DNA from: Rhizomicrobium sp.
Lineage (GTDB): Bacteria > Pseudomonadota > Alphaproteobacteria > Micropepsales > Micropepsaceae
Assembly (NCBI GenBank): GCA_037200045.1
Contig: JBBCHM010000002.1
Span: forward strand, 186,001-250,000
DNA: 64,000 nt
Reading direction: 5' to 3'
In this document: positions 25,707 through 33,787 of the stretch, piece by piece
Numbering within the stretch: position 1 is the stretch's first letter
Layout of the letters: each line of letters starts with the position of its first letter
Notes under the pieces: generated by a model
The model's input: only the letters and a program-made list of their open reading frames with translations
The model's database searches: none
Told to the model about the DNA's origin: nothing
Position numbers and translations under genes: made by a program

Positions 25707-26516
25707 ATGACCGCCAAGTCCACCGTCCTCGTCACCGGCGCCTCGAGCGGCATCGGCGCCGTCTATGCCGACCGCTTCGCCCATCGCGGACACGACCTCG
25801 TACTGGTGGCTCGCGACGTCTCGCGCCTGGAGCAGCTTGCCGACCGCCTGCGCCGCGAAGCCGGCGTCCGCGTCGACGTGCAGCAGGCCGACCTGACCGA
25901 CGCATCGGATCTGGCGCGCGTCGAGACGCGGCTGCGCGACGACGCGCGCGTCGGCGTGCTCGTCAACAATGCGGGCGCCACGCTGCCCGGCGACTTCCTG
26001 CACCAGAGCGGCGCCGACGTCGCAGGGCTGATCGCGCTGAACATCACGGCCGTGACGCGCCTTGCCAACGCCGTCGCGCTGCGCTTCGCGGCGGCCGGCC
26101 AGGGCGCGATCGTCAATATCGGCTCGGTCGTCGGGCTGGCGCCGGAATATGGCTTGACCGTCTATGGCGCCACCAAGGCTTTCGTCCTGTTCCTGTCCCA
26201 GGGCCTGCATCTCGAACTCGGCCCCAAGGGGGTCTATGTGCAGGCCGTGCTTCCCGCCGCCACGCGCACCGAAATCTGGGAGCGTTCCGGCCGCGACGTG
26301 AACACGCTGGCCGCCGTCATGGAGACCGGCGAACTGGTGGACGCCGCGCTTGTCGGCTTCGACCGGCGCGAAACGGTGACGATCCCGCCTTTGCCGGACG
26401 CCGGCCAGTGGGCGGCGCTCGATGCCGCGCGGCGGGCGATGCTGCCCAATTACGCACAGGTCCACGCGGCCGAGCGCTATCGCTCAGCCACCGCGTCACG
26501 CGCGGATGTCGTGTAG
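25707..26516 (+). CDS. SDR family NAD(P)-dependent oxidoreductase
   Basis: A 269-residue short-chain dehydrogenase: TGASSGIG (about residues 11-18), NNAGA, the catalytic Ser in VNIGSVVG, and YGATK (Y-x-x-x-K, about 155-159). A long C-terminus (PPLPDAGQWAALDAARRAML) is typical of the DltE-like SDR group. ATG at 25707 follows GCAGGAGCACG; the open frame extends upstream to 25488 but overlaps the TetR gene. It is divergent from the TetR gene and convergent with oleate hydratase, overlapping its 3' end by 21 bases. Confidence 0.9.
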   Translation: MTAKSTVLVTGASSGIGAVYADRFAHRGHDLVLVARDVSRLEQLADRLRREAGVRVDVQQADLTDASDLARVETRLRDDARVGVLVNNAGATLPGDFLHQSGADVAGLIALNITAVTRLANAVALRFAAAGQGAIVNIGSVVGLAPEYGLTVYGATKAFVLFLSQGLHLELGPKGVYVQAVLPAATRTEIWERSGRDVNTLAAVMETGELVDAALVGFDRRETVTIPPLPDAGQWAALDAARRAMLPNYAQVHAAERYRSATASRADVV

Positions 26517-28100
26517 AGCCAGGAACGCCTTGTAGAGAACGCGCGGGTCGAACTTGCCGTGGTAGACGGCGGGCGGCTCGCGCTTCAGCCCGAGCAGCGC
26601 GTAGACGCCGGCCTGCGCCGAGCGGATCGAGTATTCGACGGTGAACACGACGTCCTCCGGCAGTTCGCAGAACTGGCCCATGAAGGCGAGATTTCGCCAG
26701 CCCTTCGGCAGGACCTGTGGCCGGTCGCCTGCGGCACGCGCCAGGAACTGGCTGGTGATGAACGGCATCATGCAGGGAATGCAGGTGGAGGTCTCCAGGA
26801 TTTTCGGCGCCTCCGCTTCGATGCGCAGATGGCCCAGCACCTCCGTCATGATCTCGCGGCCGGTGCAGGCCGCCATCGGCTTCTTGACGAAGTCCCCGGG
26901 CTTGTCGACGGAAAGGCCGTAGCCCCAGAAGACGGCGACATCGTCGGGCTGGCCGATGAAATGCGGCTGGTGCGGGATGACGATCGAGGCCAGCCAGGCG
27001 GAATCCGCGAGGGTGATGAGCCCGCCCTCCCCCGGCACGTTGCCGGTGAAGTCCCGCACGAGGCGCAGCAAGGTCGGATCGCGCAGCGTCGTGGTGAACG
27101 AGACCCATTTGGACTGGTCGACATGGTCGGTGAAGACCGAGGGGCGTCCGAAGTCGGGGCGGCCCGCGGCGATCTTCTCCCACAGCGTCCAGGCGCCGCC
27201 ATCCGTCTTGGTGCGCAAGGCCGGCGCCGCGTCCATGCCGCCGAGGCTGGACGCCTCGGTCATCGAGCCGAGCGTGACCAGGACATAGTCGCCTTCGCCG
27301 ACCAGGATTTCGGCGCTCTTGCCGTCCCGCTCATAGGCAATGCGGGTCACGGCCTGCTCGCCGCCCCGCTCGCCATAGCCGAGATCGGTCACGCGGGTGT
27401 TCATCTCGAACACCACGCCGCGCTCGTCCAGCCATTTGCGTAAGGGCCGCACCATCGAGTCGTACTGGTTGTAGACGGTCCGCATGATACCCTGCAGCCG
27501 GTCGAAACCCGAAACCATGTGCGCGAACCGCACGAGATAGCGCTTGAACTCGACCGCGCTGTGCCAGGGCTGGAAGGCGAAAGTGGTGCACCACATGAAC
27601 CAGAAATTGGTCTCGAAGAACGCGGCATCGAACTGATCGGCGATGCTGGTGCGGCCGAGCAGGGCCTCGGGCTCCAGCGCCAGGCGCTCGATCGCCAGAA
27701 TGTGTTTTTCGCTGAGGCCGAACTCGGGCGCGGTCTGCCGCTGGCCGCCGCGCACGAGACGCGATTTGGACGAGGTCTTCATCGTCTCGTTCCAGGCGAA
27801 AATCTCCTGCGTCACGGTCTTGCTGCCGTCGAGCGTCGGGATCGAGGAGAACAGCTCGTAGGTGCACAGATATTTGCTCTCGAGCATCCGGCCGCCGCGC
27901 AGCACATAGCCGTCTTGCGGCGAGCCGGAGCCGTCGAGGCTGCCGCCGATCACGCCGAGTTCCTCCAGCACCGTGATGTTGTGGCCCAGGACATCGCCGT
28001 CGCGGATCATGAAGGCCGCCGCGGCCAGCGATGCGATTCCGCCGCCGACGAGATAGACCTTGGTCGTGCTCCGATCGACGCCGGTAGCTGCCTTTGCCAT
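26496..28100 (-). CDS. ohyA: oleate hydratase
   Basis: FAD enzyme hydrating the cis-9 double bond of unsaturated fatty acids to 10-hydroxy acids (myosin-cross-reactive-antigen family). The 534-residue product has the FAD-binding VYLVGGGIASLAAAAFMIRDG (GGGIAS at about residues 18-23) and VLEELGVIGGSLDGSG. RGGRMLESKYLCTYELFSSIPTLD, the FRKTFAFQPWHSA-like segment (TTFAFQPWHSA) and NLAFMGQFCELPEDVVFTVEYS complete the family pattern. ATG at 28100 has GAGGAAC upstream. Expected role: detoxification or modification of exogenous fatty acids. Confidence 0.96.
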   Translation of the reverse strand: MAKAATGVDRSTTKVYLVGGGIASLAAAAFMIRDGDVLGHNITVLEELGVIGGSLDGSGSPQDGYVLRGGRMLESKYLCTYELFSSIPTLDGSKTVTQEIFAWNETMKTSSKSRLVRGGQRQTAPEFGLSEKHILAIERLALEPEALLGRTSIADQFDAAFFETNFWFMWCTTFAFQPWHSAVEFKRYLVRFAHMVSGFDRLQGIMRTVYNQYDSMVRPLRKWLDERGVVFEMNTRVTDLGYGERGGEQAVTRIAYERDGKSAEILVGEGDYVLVTLGSMTEASSLGGMDAAPALRTKTDGGAWTLWEKIAAGRPDFGRPSVFTDHVDQSKWVSFTTTLRDPTLLRLVRDFTGNVPGEGGLITLADSAWLASIVIPHQPHFIGQPDDVAVFWGYGLSVDKPGDFVKKPMAACTGREIMTEVLGHLRIEAEAPKILETSTCIPCMMPFITSQFLARAAGDRPQVLPKGWRNLAFMGQFCELPEDVVFTVEYSIRSAQAGVYALLGLKREPPAVYHGKFDPRVLYKAFLALHDIRA

Positions 28101-28187
28101 GGACGAAGTTCCTCAAATTGCGCGGGCACGCTGTGCTCTAAGGCAGGCAGCGTCCTTGCGATGGATCAAGGCCCCGGATTCGGCGCC

Positions 28188-29168
28188 TTATTCAACAACG
28201 CGCTTCAGCAGCACGACGTTGCGCCAAAAGCGCTGCAGGCCGTCGACGCCGCCCGCCGTGGAACTCCAGGTCGTCGCATCACAGACCAACACGCGGCCCG
28301 GAAATGCGTCGGGCTTCGACTGAAGCAGGGCGTCGAAATCCCATCGCCCACCCGCGGTGAAAGGATGCGGCGGGGCGCCGGGATCGATCGGTTGGCGCGC
28401 CAGCACGTCCAGCTTCGCGCCGCCGTCGCCGAGCCGCTCGAAATGCGGCAGATGCGGATGGAGATTGAAGGTCGCGACGCCTTCCATCAGCCCGGCGCGA
28501 TCGAGTTCCGTGGCGACGTCAAGCGGCGCCGGAGAACCGTCCGGCAGTTTCGCGGGACGCAGGCCGAAGCGGTTCCTGACCGGCAGGCCCAGCGCCTCCA
28601 GAAGCGAAATGCCGAAATCGCCGAAACATTGCCGCGCCGGAATGCCGGGATCGCCATGATGATGGAATTCGAGCTCCTGCCGCGCCAGCCGCTTGCTTTC
28701 GGGCAGGGCGTCGGCATCGCCGATATCGTGATGCGGGCATATGAAAAGCGTGTGGTCCGGATTCTGGAGAAACGACCGGACGGCGCTAATCTCCGCATCG
28801 CTTGCCCGCTGCCCCGTCCGGGACGAGTCGAAGCTGATGACGACGAGCGTATCGACGCCGGTGAGAAATTCCGCATCGAGGGCGCACTGGTCGGCATCCG
28901 TCCTGCGTTCGGCGCGCCGGACAGGATTTCCGGTCCATGAGGCCGCCAGGTCGGCGAACAGCTTGAAATTCGCCAGTTGTATGTTGTCGAGGAAGCCGCC
29001 GATGCCCTGATCGAATTTTACCGGATCGGCGAATTTCTCGAGCCGCGGCCAGACCATGCGGCGCAGTTCGAACAGCGCCGGAAACCGGTTTTCCAGAATG
29101 CCCAGCGGTGCCGCGACCTCATCCGGCCGGCTCCAGGCGAAATACAACGCGACTTGCCGTCCTGTCAT
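28188..29168 (-). CDS. hypothetical protein, possible Rossmann/GATase1-like fold
   Basis: A 326-residue protein without a family I recognise. Middle strands such as DTLVVISFDSSRTG, followed by EISAVRSFLQNPDHTLFICPHHDIGD, suggest an alpha/beta fold in which a flap coordinates HH-D. A later EFHHHGDPGIPARQCFGDFG and LMEGVATFNLHPHLPHFERLG add many His residues. The clustered histidines (HHDIGD, FHHHGD, HPHLPH) could bind metal, though I cannot name an enzyme. No signal peptide. It lies 130 bases downstream of the FAH-family gene on the same strand, with a strong hairpin between. Confidence 0.55.
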   Translation of the reverse strand: MTGRQVALYFAWSRPDEVAAPLGILENRFPALFELRRMVWPRLEKFADPVKFDQGIGGFLDNIQLANFKLFADLAASWTGNPVRRAERRTDADQCALDAEFLTGVDTLVVISFDSSRTGQRASDAEISAVRSFLQNPDHTLFICPHHDIGDADALPESKRLARQELEFHHHGDPGIPARQCFGDFGISLLEALGLPVRNRFGLRPAKLPDGSPAPLDVATELDRAGLMEGVATFNLHPHLPHFERLGDGGAKLDVLARQPIDPGAPPHPFTAGGRWDFDALLQSKPDAFPGRVLVCDATTWSSTAGGVDGLQRFWRNVVLLKRVVE

Positions 29169-29224
29169 GACTGCTCCTGCGCTATGCCAGATCCCACTTT
29201 ATTATCTTGGTAATCCGTTGATCC

Positions 29225-29251
29225 AGCGGTGGGGCCCAGTCCCCCACCGCT
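29225..29251. other. strong intercistronic hairpin
   Basis: AGCGGTGGGG (29225-29234) pairs perfectly with CCCCACCGCT (29242-29251) around a 7-base loop. It lies between the FAH-family gene and the downstream hypothetical gene on the minus strand. No T-run follows on either strand, so it may be an mRNA-stabilising or attenuating structure rather than a classic terminator. Confidence 0.5.
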
Positions 29252-29298
29252 GATCTGGATGTTCGCGCCAAATCCGGGAACAGAGGACCCTGGCGCCC

Positions 29299-30123
29299 TC
29301 AATCGCGAATCTCATGCCGCTGGGCCCCGAGATTGGCGATGCCGCACTCCAGCACATCACCCGGCGCCAGGAACCGATTCTTGCCGAAGCCGACGCCCGG
29401 AGGCGTTCCGCTCGCCAGCAGATCGCCCGGAAGCAGCGTCATGTGCCTGGAGAAATACGCCAGCATTTCGCTGATCGAGAACAGCATGTCGCTGGTGTCG
29501 CCCTGCTGCTCGTAGCGGCCGTTCACCTTGGTCCACAGATCGAGGTTCATGCCGTCCACGCCGGTGGTCAGGTAGGGTCCGATCGGGGCGTAGCCCGGCC
29601 GGGACTTGGCGCGGACCAGATGCTGACCACCATCGCTGTCGACCTGGGTGGCGCGGTCGGAGACATCGTTGATGCAGACATAGCCGAAGATGTAGTCGGC
29701 GGCCTCGGCGGCCGTGATGTCCTGCGCCTGGCGTCCGACCACAATCGCCAGTTCCACTTCCCAGTCCAACATCGTGCCCGGATTGGGTCCGCGCGAGATC
29801 GGATCGTCGGGGCCCGTCAACGAGGTGATCGCCTTCAGGAACACCTCGGGCTCGGTCGGCGGCTTCATCTTGAATTCCTCGATGTGCTTTTTGTAGTTGA
29901 AGCCGGTGGCCGCGATCTGCCTTACGCCCCGGATCGGCGCGAGATAGCGGAACGAGCCACGGAGGGACGACAGCCCGGTTGTATCCACCACCGTCAAGGC
30001 GCCGCTGGCGATGGCATCGGGCGTGATATCCGGCACGATCGAACGCAGGTCCAGATGGTCGTCGCCGCGAAGAATGACGGGGACGACCCCATTTTCGGTA
30101 AGAACGCGCGCAAACTGTTGCAT
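29299..30123 (-). CDS. fumarylacetoacetate hydrolase family protein
   Basis: A 274-residue FAH-superfamily hydrolase or decarboxylase. Motifs: GFNYKKHIEEF, PEVFLKAITSLTGPDDPI, the metal-binding DWEVELAIVVGR (acidic residues D-x-E), GYVCINDVSDR, and TGTPPGVGFGKNR-like SGTPPGVGFGKN near the C-terminus. Typical substrates are ring-cleavage products or acylpyruvates; the actual one is unknown. ATG at 30123 has AAAGGAGAG upstream, while an open frame reaches 30285. It is divergent from a CynR-like LysR gene, its likely regulator. Confidence 0.9.
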   Translation of the reverse strand: MQQFARVLTENGVVPVILRGDDHLDLRSIVPDITPDAIASGALTVVDTTGLSSLRGSFRYLAPIRGVRQIAATGFNYKKHIEEFKMKPPTEPEVFLKAITSLTGPDDPISRGPNPGTMLDWEVELAIVVGRQAQDITAAEAADYIFGYVCINDVSDRATQVDSDGGQHLVRAKSRPGYAPIGPYLTTGVDGMNLDLWTKVNGRYEQQGDTSDMLFSISEMLAYFSRHMTLLPGDLLASGTPPGVGFGKNRFLAPGDVLECGIANLGAQRHEIRD

Positions 30124-30257
30124 GACTGACTCTCCTTTCAATGCGGCCGCCATCGGTCGCGCCGCAGGAGCGCGGCGCCTGACGAGGGCCTTTTGTGGGT
30201 TTCCGAAGCGACGCACCACAGCGGTGCGTCTGGAGGGAAAGTAGGTCTCCGGGTTAT

Positions 30258-30275
30258 AATCGTCCAAGACCGATT
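30258..30275. promoter_or_regulatory. candidate LysR-type binding site
   Basis: AATCG-N8-CGATT at 30258-30275 is an interrupted dyad in the divergent spacer between the FAH-family gene (start 30123) and the LysR gene (start 30309). Its spacing fits a LysR T-N11-A type site and it lies 34 bases upstream of the LysR ATG, where autorepression is common. Confidence 0.4.
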
Positions 30276-30308
30276 CATTACGCACCCCATAAGCAGGGAT
30301 TATGGATC

Positions 30309-31193
30309 ATGCTTCTTCGCCACATCCGCTACCTGAAGGCCGTCGCCGATTTCGGCAGCTTCACCCGCGCGGCGCAGGCACTGCACGTGTCGCAACCGGC
30401 CCTTTCGCAACAGATCAAGGAGCTCGAGCAGCGCCTGGGCGCGCAGCTGCTGGACCGCAGCGGCCGCCAAATCCGACCGACGGATCTGGGAAACGTCTAT
30501 CTCGATTACGCCCGGCGTGCATTGGGCGAACTCGACGAAGGCGCCCGCGCCATCCGGGATGTCGAAGACCTGTCCGCCGGCTCGCTCCGCCTTGGGGTCA
30601 CGCCCAGCGTGGCCGCCTATTTGATCGCGCCGTTGTCGCAACGCTTTCGGGCGAGCTATCCGAATATCACGCTTTCGATCCGCGTTTCGGCGCAGGAGGA
30701 GATCGCGCCGTCGTTGATAATGGACGAGCTCGACCTCGGGATCGGCTTCGGCGACCTGCCGTCCGAAGACATCGAGGTGACGCCGCTGCATATGGAACGC
30801 GTGGCGCTGATCGTCAGCGCGAAGCGGTCGCCGACGCGCAAGACCATCCTCTCCGCGGCCGAAATCGCCGGCATGCCGCTGGCGCTGCTGGATTCGTCTT
30901 TCTCCACTCGCCGGATCGTGGACCGCTATTTCCGGGGCGAAGGCCTGCGGCCGCGCATTGCCGTCGAGGCGAACTCGATCCTGGCGCTGATCGAGCTCGT
31001 CCGCTTGACCGACCTCGCGACCATCCTGCCGCAAAACGTCAGCGGCGCGGGCCTTGCCACCGTGAAGACCGACCCTGCGTTCGAATCTAGGCGCGCCGCG
31101 CTGCTTCGCCGGCGCAACGCCTATTGCTCCGCGGCGGCCAAGGCGTTTATCGCCACGACACGGCAAGTCACGGCGAAGTTCGCCGAAGGATAG
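30309..31193 (+). CDS. LysR family regulator, CynR-like
   Basis: A 294-residue LysR protein. The HTH is FTRAAQALHVSQPALSQQIK, ELEQRLGAQLLDRSGR (about residues 17-50). The effector domain reads AGSLRLGVTPSVAAYLIAPL and NSILALIELVRLTDLATILP, which is close to CynR, the cyanate-operon regulator. No cynS or cynT is in the window, so the name describes only similarity. ATG at 30309 (MLLRHIRYLKAVADFGS) is chosen over the earlier frame opening at 30195. Divergent from the FAH-family gene. Confidence 0.88.
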   Translation: MLLRHIRYLKAVADFGSFTRAAQALHVSQPALSQQIKELEQRLGAQLLDRSGRQIRPTDLGNVYLDYARRALGELDEGARAIRDVEDLSAGSLRLGVTPSVAAYLIAPLSQRFRASYPNITLSIRVSAQEEIAPSLIMDELDLGIGFGDLPSEDIEVTPLHMERVALIVSAKRSPTRKTILSAAEIAGMPLALLDSSFSTRRIVDRYFRGEGLRPRIAVEANSILALIELVRLTDLATILPQNVSGAGLATVKTDPAFESRRAALLRRRNAYCSAAAKAFIATTRQVTAKFAEG

Positions 31194-31228
31194 TTCGGAA
31201 TTCGCCGCTGTCGCGCGGGACTTCGCCT

Positions 31229-32020
31229 TCAACGGCCGTCGAAATCGAGGACGGGGCGCTCCACGCCGCGGCGAATGGCGTCCTGCGCGGAGGCGATGCC
31301 CCTGCGGGCGTCCGCCGTTTTCCAAAGCTGTTCCGCCAGCGCCGGGATCACGGCGTCGGCCGCCGCCACGCCGCCGTTCGACCAGGCGCTCATGATCTTC
31401 TTGTGGGCGGCGTGGGCGAGCGTCGGTCCCTTGCCGAGCCGCCGGGCCCATTCATAGGCCGCCGCCACCAGCCGGTCGTCCGCGACGACCTCGGTGATCA
31501 CGCCCGCCTCCAGCATCTCGCGCGCCGGCACGCGCTCCGAGGTCATGGCCCAGCGAAGGGCTCGCGCCCGGCCGGCGCGCTCGGCGACCCTTTGTACGCC
31601 GCCCATGAGGGTGACAAGCCCCAGGGTCTGTTCGGAATGGCCGAACCGCGCATTCTCCGCCGCGACGATGATATCCGTGCGCAGCACGATCTCGAACGCA
31701 CCGCCAAGGCAGATGCCCTGGACCGCCGAAATCACCGGCACCCGGAGCTCCTCGAACGCGCGAAGCCACTGGAGCCCTTCGGCGATATTGGCGCCGATCG
31801 CGGCGGGGTCGACATGGAGCCAATTGCCGATGTCGCCGCCAAAGCTGAAATTGCCGCCTGCGGCGCGGATGACCAGCGCCCGGATGCCATGGTCGGTCTG
31901 GATCTTCTCCACCGCCGCCCGGAAATCCGCCGAAGTGGCGCTGTTGAGCCGGTTTTGCGGCGGATTGGACAGGAGCAACGTCGCGATGCCCTCCTCGACC
32001 GTGAAGGTGAAGCTGGCCAT
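31229..32020 (-). CDS. enoyl-CoA hydratase/isomerase family protein
   Basis: A 263-residue crotonase-fold protein. FSFGGDIGNW replaces the usual FSAGxDLxE oxyanion-hole loop, and SAVQGICLGGAFEIVLRTDIIVAAENARFGHSEQTLGLV is split across the second oxyanion-hole region (about 97-135). The Glu of the second catalytic position appears as SEQTLG. The substrate is unknown; family members act in beta-oxidation or side-chain degradation. ATG at 32020. It is the last gene of a minus-strand set with a quinone oxidoreductase (48-base gap) and thioesterase. Confidence 0.88.
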   Translation of the reverse strand: MASFTFTVEEGIATLLLSNPPQNRLNSATSADFRAAVEKIQTDHGIRALVIRAAGGNFSFGGDIGNWLHVDPAAIGANIAEGLQWLRAFEELRVPVISAVQGICLGGAFEIVLRTDIIVAAENARFGHSEQTLGLVTLMGGVQRVAERAGRARALRWAMTSERVPAREMLEAGVITEVVADDRLVAAAYEWARRLGKGPTLAHAAHKKIMSAWSNGGVAAADAVIPALAEQLWKTADARRGIASAQDAIRRGVERPVLDFDGR

Positions 32021-32067
32021 GATGGAGGTCCTCGATAGGGTTGGTGGATGTTGGCGCTGCCGCGCAA

Positions 32068-33066
32068 TCAGCGTTGCGGGTTCATGATCACCCGGCCGAA
32101 GGGGCGCTCCTCGATCAGGAAGCGGACGGCTTCGGGCGCCTCGGACATCGGGAAGGCCTTGCCGATCGTCGGCTGGAGCGCTCCTTCCTTCAGAAAACCG
32201 GCGAGGGTGGCGCTGGCCGCCGCCACCGTCTGCGGCGCGAAGAGCCGGAAGGTGAACCCGCGGATGGTCGCCGCCTTCCAGATGATGTCGGTGACGTTGA
32301 CCTTGGCCTCGCGCCCGCCGGCATAGCCCGCAACCACATAGGTGCCGCCGGAAGCCAGCGACGCCAGCGCCGGGCCGGTCAGCTTTCCGCTGACCCCGTC
32401 GACGATGACATCGACGCCCTTGCCCTGCGTGATGCGCAGGACGCCGTCCTTTAGGCTCTCCTTGGAGAGATCGATGACGTGCTCGTAGCCGGCCGCCCGG
32501 GCGCGTTCGGCCTTCGCGGTGCTGCCGGCCGTCGAGATCGCCAGCGAGGCGCCGAGGCGGCGGGCGACCTGAACGGTCTCCATGCCGACGGCGCCGCCGA
32601 TCGCGGGCGCCAGGACGGACTGTCCCGGCTTGAACTTCGCGAGTTCCGTCAGCGCCAGGTAGCCGGTCAGGTATCCCGCGCCGGCGAGATAGGCCGCGGC
32701 GTGATCGTCATCGATCCCGTCGGGAATGGGCGAGAGGCCGGCTGCCGGGGCGGCCACGAACTCGCGCCAGGTCCCGTCGGCCATGAGGCCAAAGCCGGGC
32801 GCGGCAACGAAAACGCGATCGCCGACCTTGAAGGCGCCGCTCCTGGTCTCGGCCACGACACCGGCGCCGGACTGGCCGCCCACGCGGGGCAGGTTCGCCG
32901 GCGTTGCGAAGAAGATGTGGCCCGACCGGAACGTGTTGTCCAAAGGATTGACCCCGACGGCGCGCATTTCGACCAGCACTTCGCCATCGCGAGGCACCGG
33001 GCGCGGCAGATCCACCAGGCGGTTTTCGCTGTAGTCGCCGAAGGACCGATATTGGATGGCTTTCAT
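32068..33066 (-). CDS. zinc-independent MDR/quinone oxidoreductase
   Basis: A 332-residue medium-chain reductase of the QOR type: GVNPLDNTFRSGHIF, PRVGGQSGAGVV, AAAYLAGAGYLTGYLAL, and a cofactor-binding VLAPAIGGAVGMETVQVARRLGA (AIGGAVG replaces GAAGGVG). No structural-zinc Cys set is present. The likely reaction is NADPH-dependent reduction of a quinone or enone. ATG at 33066 (MKAIQYRSFG); the frame opens to 33225 but would run over a palindromic operator. A LysR-like palindrome lies 95 bases upstream. Confidence 0.88.
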   Translation of the reverse strand: MKAIQYRSFGDYSENRLVDLPRPVPRDGEVLVEMRAVGVNPLDNTFRSGHIFFATPANLPRVGGQSGAGVVAETRSGAFKVGDRVFVAAPGFGLMADGTWREFVAAPAAGLSPIPDGIDDDHAAAYLAGAGYLTGYLALTELAKFKPGQSVLAPAIGGAVGMETVQVARRLGASLAISTAGSTAKAERARAAGYEHVIDLSKESLKDGVLRITQGKGVDVIVDGVSGKLTGPALASLASGGTYVVAGYAGGREAKVNVTDIIWKAATIRGFTFRLFAPQTVAAASATLAGFLKEGALQPTIGKAFPMSEAPEAVRFLIEERPFGRVIMNPQR

Positions 33067-33160
33067 CGCATTCCTGCTTTTGCTGGGTTGTTGGGCCTTA
33101 CACGGACGAGGACGTAGGCGCTTCGAAACGTCCTCAGTAGTGCCGAAGCCTGGGAGCCAA

Positions 33161-33178
33161 CCTTCCAATTCTGGAAGG
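33161..33178. promoter_or_regulatory. palindromic operator, copy A (CCTTCCA-N4-TGGAAGG)
   Basis: A perfect 7-base inverted repeat around ATTC, centred 104 bases upstream of the quinone oxidoreductase ATG (33066). The same arrangement occurs at 33766-33783 in front of the LysR and thioesterase genes. The two sites share the right arm and spacer length exactly. Confidence 0.65.
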
Positions 33179-33243
33179 GATGTCATGCCAAGCGATGTAA
33201 GCAATCGCGGCCGACTTGCCCGCAAAGGGGCGGCGAGGGTTCT

Positions 33244-33657
33244 TCAAGCGATCGGGACGAGGATGGCGTCGCCGACGGCCAAGAGCTTGTCGGGCGCGTT
33301 GCGGGCGAAGAGTGCGCCATAGGCGAATATCTGTTGGCGTCCGGGCTTGATCACCTTCCCCCTGACGACGAAGACGTCCGCCACGGCCGGCCTCAGGAAA
33401 CGAACGGACAGTTGCGACGCCAGCACCCGACCGGACAGGGTCGAGGCGGCGAAGCCACAGGCCGTGTCGATCAGCCCCGAGACGATGCCGGCGTGGAGAT
33501 AACCACTGTACTGCCCAAACTCCGCTCGCCATGGGAGGCTGAGTTCGACCTCGCCTTCGCTCGCCTGGTCGACCTCCAGGCCGAGCCAGGTGTTGAAGGA
33601 CGCCTTGCCGGACACCTCCCGCAGCCTCGACCGGAAATCCTCTTCGAGCGCGGCCAT
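33244..33657 (-). CDS. PaaI-family hotdog thioesterase
   Basis: A 137-residue hotdog-fold protein: FNTWLGLEVDQASEGEVELSLPWR, then YSGYLHAGIVSGLIDTACGFAA, the usual H-A/G-G-x-x-x-x-x-x-D loop (HAGIVSGLIDTACG, about residues 56-69). SVRFLRPAVADVFVVRGKVIKPGR follows. It probably hydrolyses an acyl-CoA thioester; the substrate is unknown. ATG at 33657. It is divergent from the LysR gene with a shared palindrome between them, and upstream of the quinone oxidoreductase gene. Confidence 0.88.
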   Translation of the reverse strand: MAALEEDFRSRLREVSGKASFNTWLGLEVDQASEGEVELSLPWRAEFGQYSGYLHAGIVSGLIDTACGFAASTLSGRVLASQLSVRFLRPAVADVFVVRGKVIKPGRQQIFAYGALFARNAPDKLLAVGDAILVPIA

Positions 33658-33765
33658 GGCCAGTTACTTCCTGCAAAGACGGCCCCGTAAACGCGGGGGC
33701 CCACGACCCCGGACAAGGTTAGGTGGTTCCAACCTGGGCGGGTAGCGCTTAGTTTCAGGATCAAT

Positions 33766-33783
33766 CCTCCCAAATCTGGAAGG
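33766..33783. promoter_or_regulatory. palindromic operator, copy B (CCTCCCA-N4-TGGAAGG)
   Basis: The left arm differs from copy A by one base (CCTCCCA for CCTTCCA); the right arm TGGAAGG and 4-base spacer are the same. It ends four bases before the LysR ATG at 33788 and lies 109 bases upstream of the thioesterase start, in their divergent promoter region. Likely binding site of that LysR protein, which would repress itself. Confidence 0.65.
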
Positions 33784-33787
33784 CCGG

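Noticed and set aside
30309..31193. Naming the LysR gene cynR
   Set aside because: The similarity to CynR is strong, but no cyanase or carbonic anhydrase gene is adjacent, so the symbol would over-claim.
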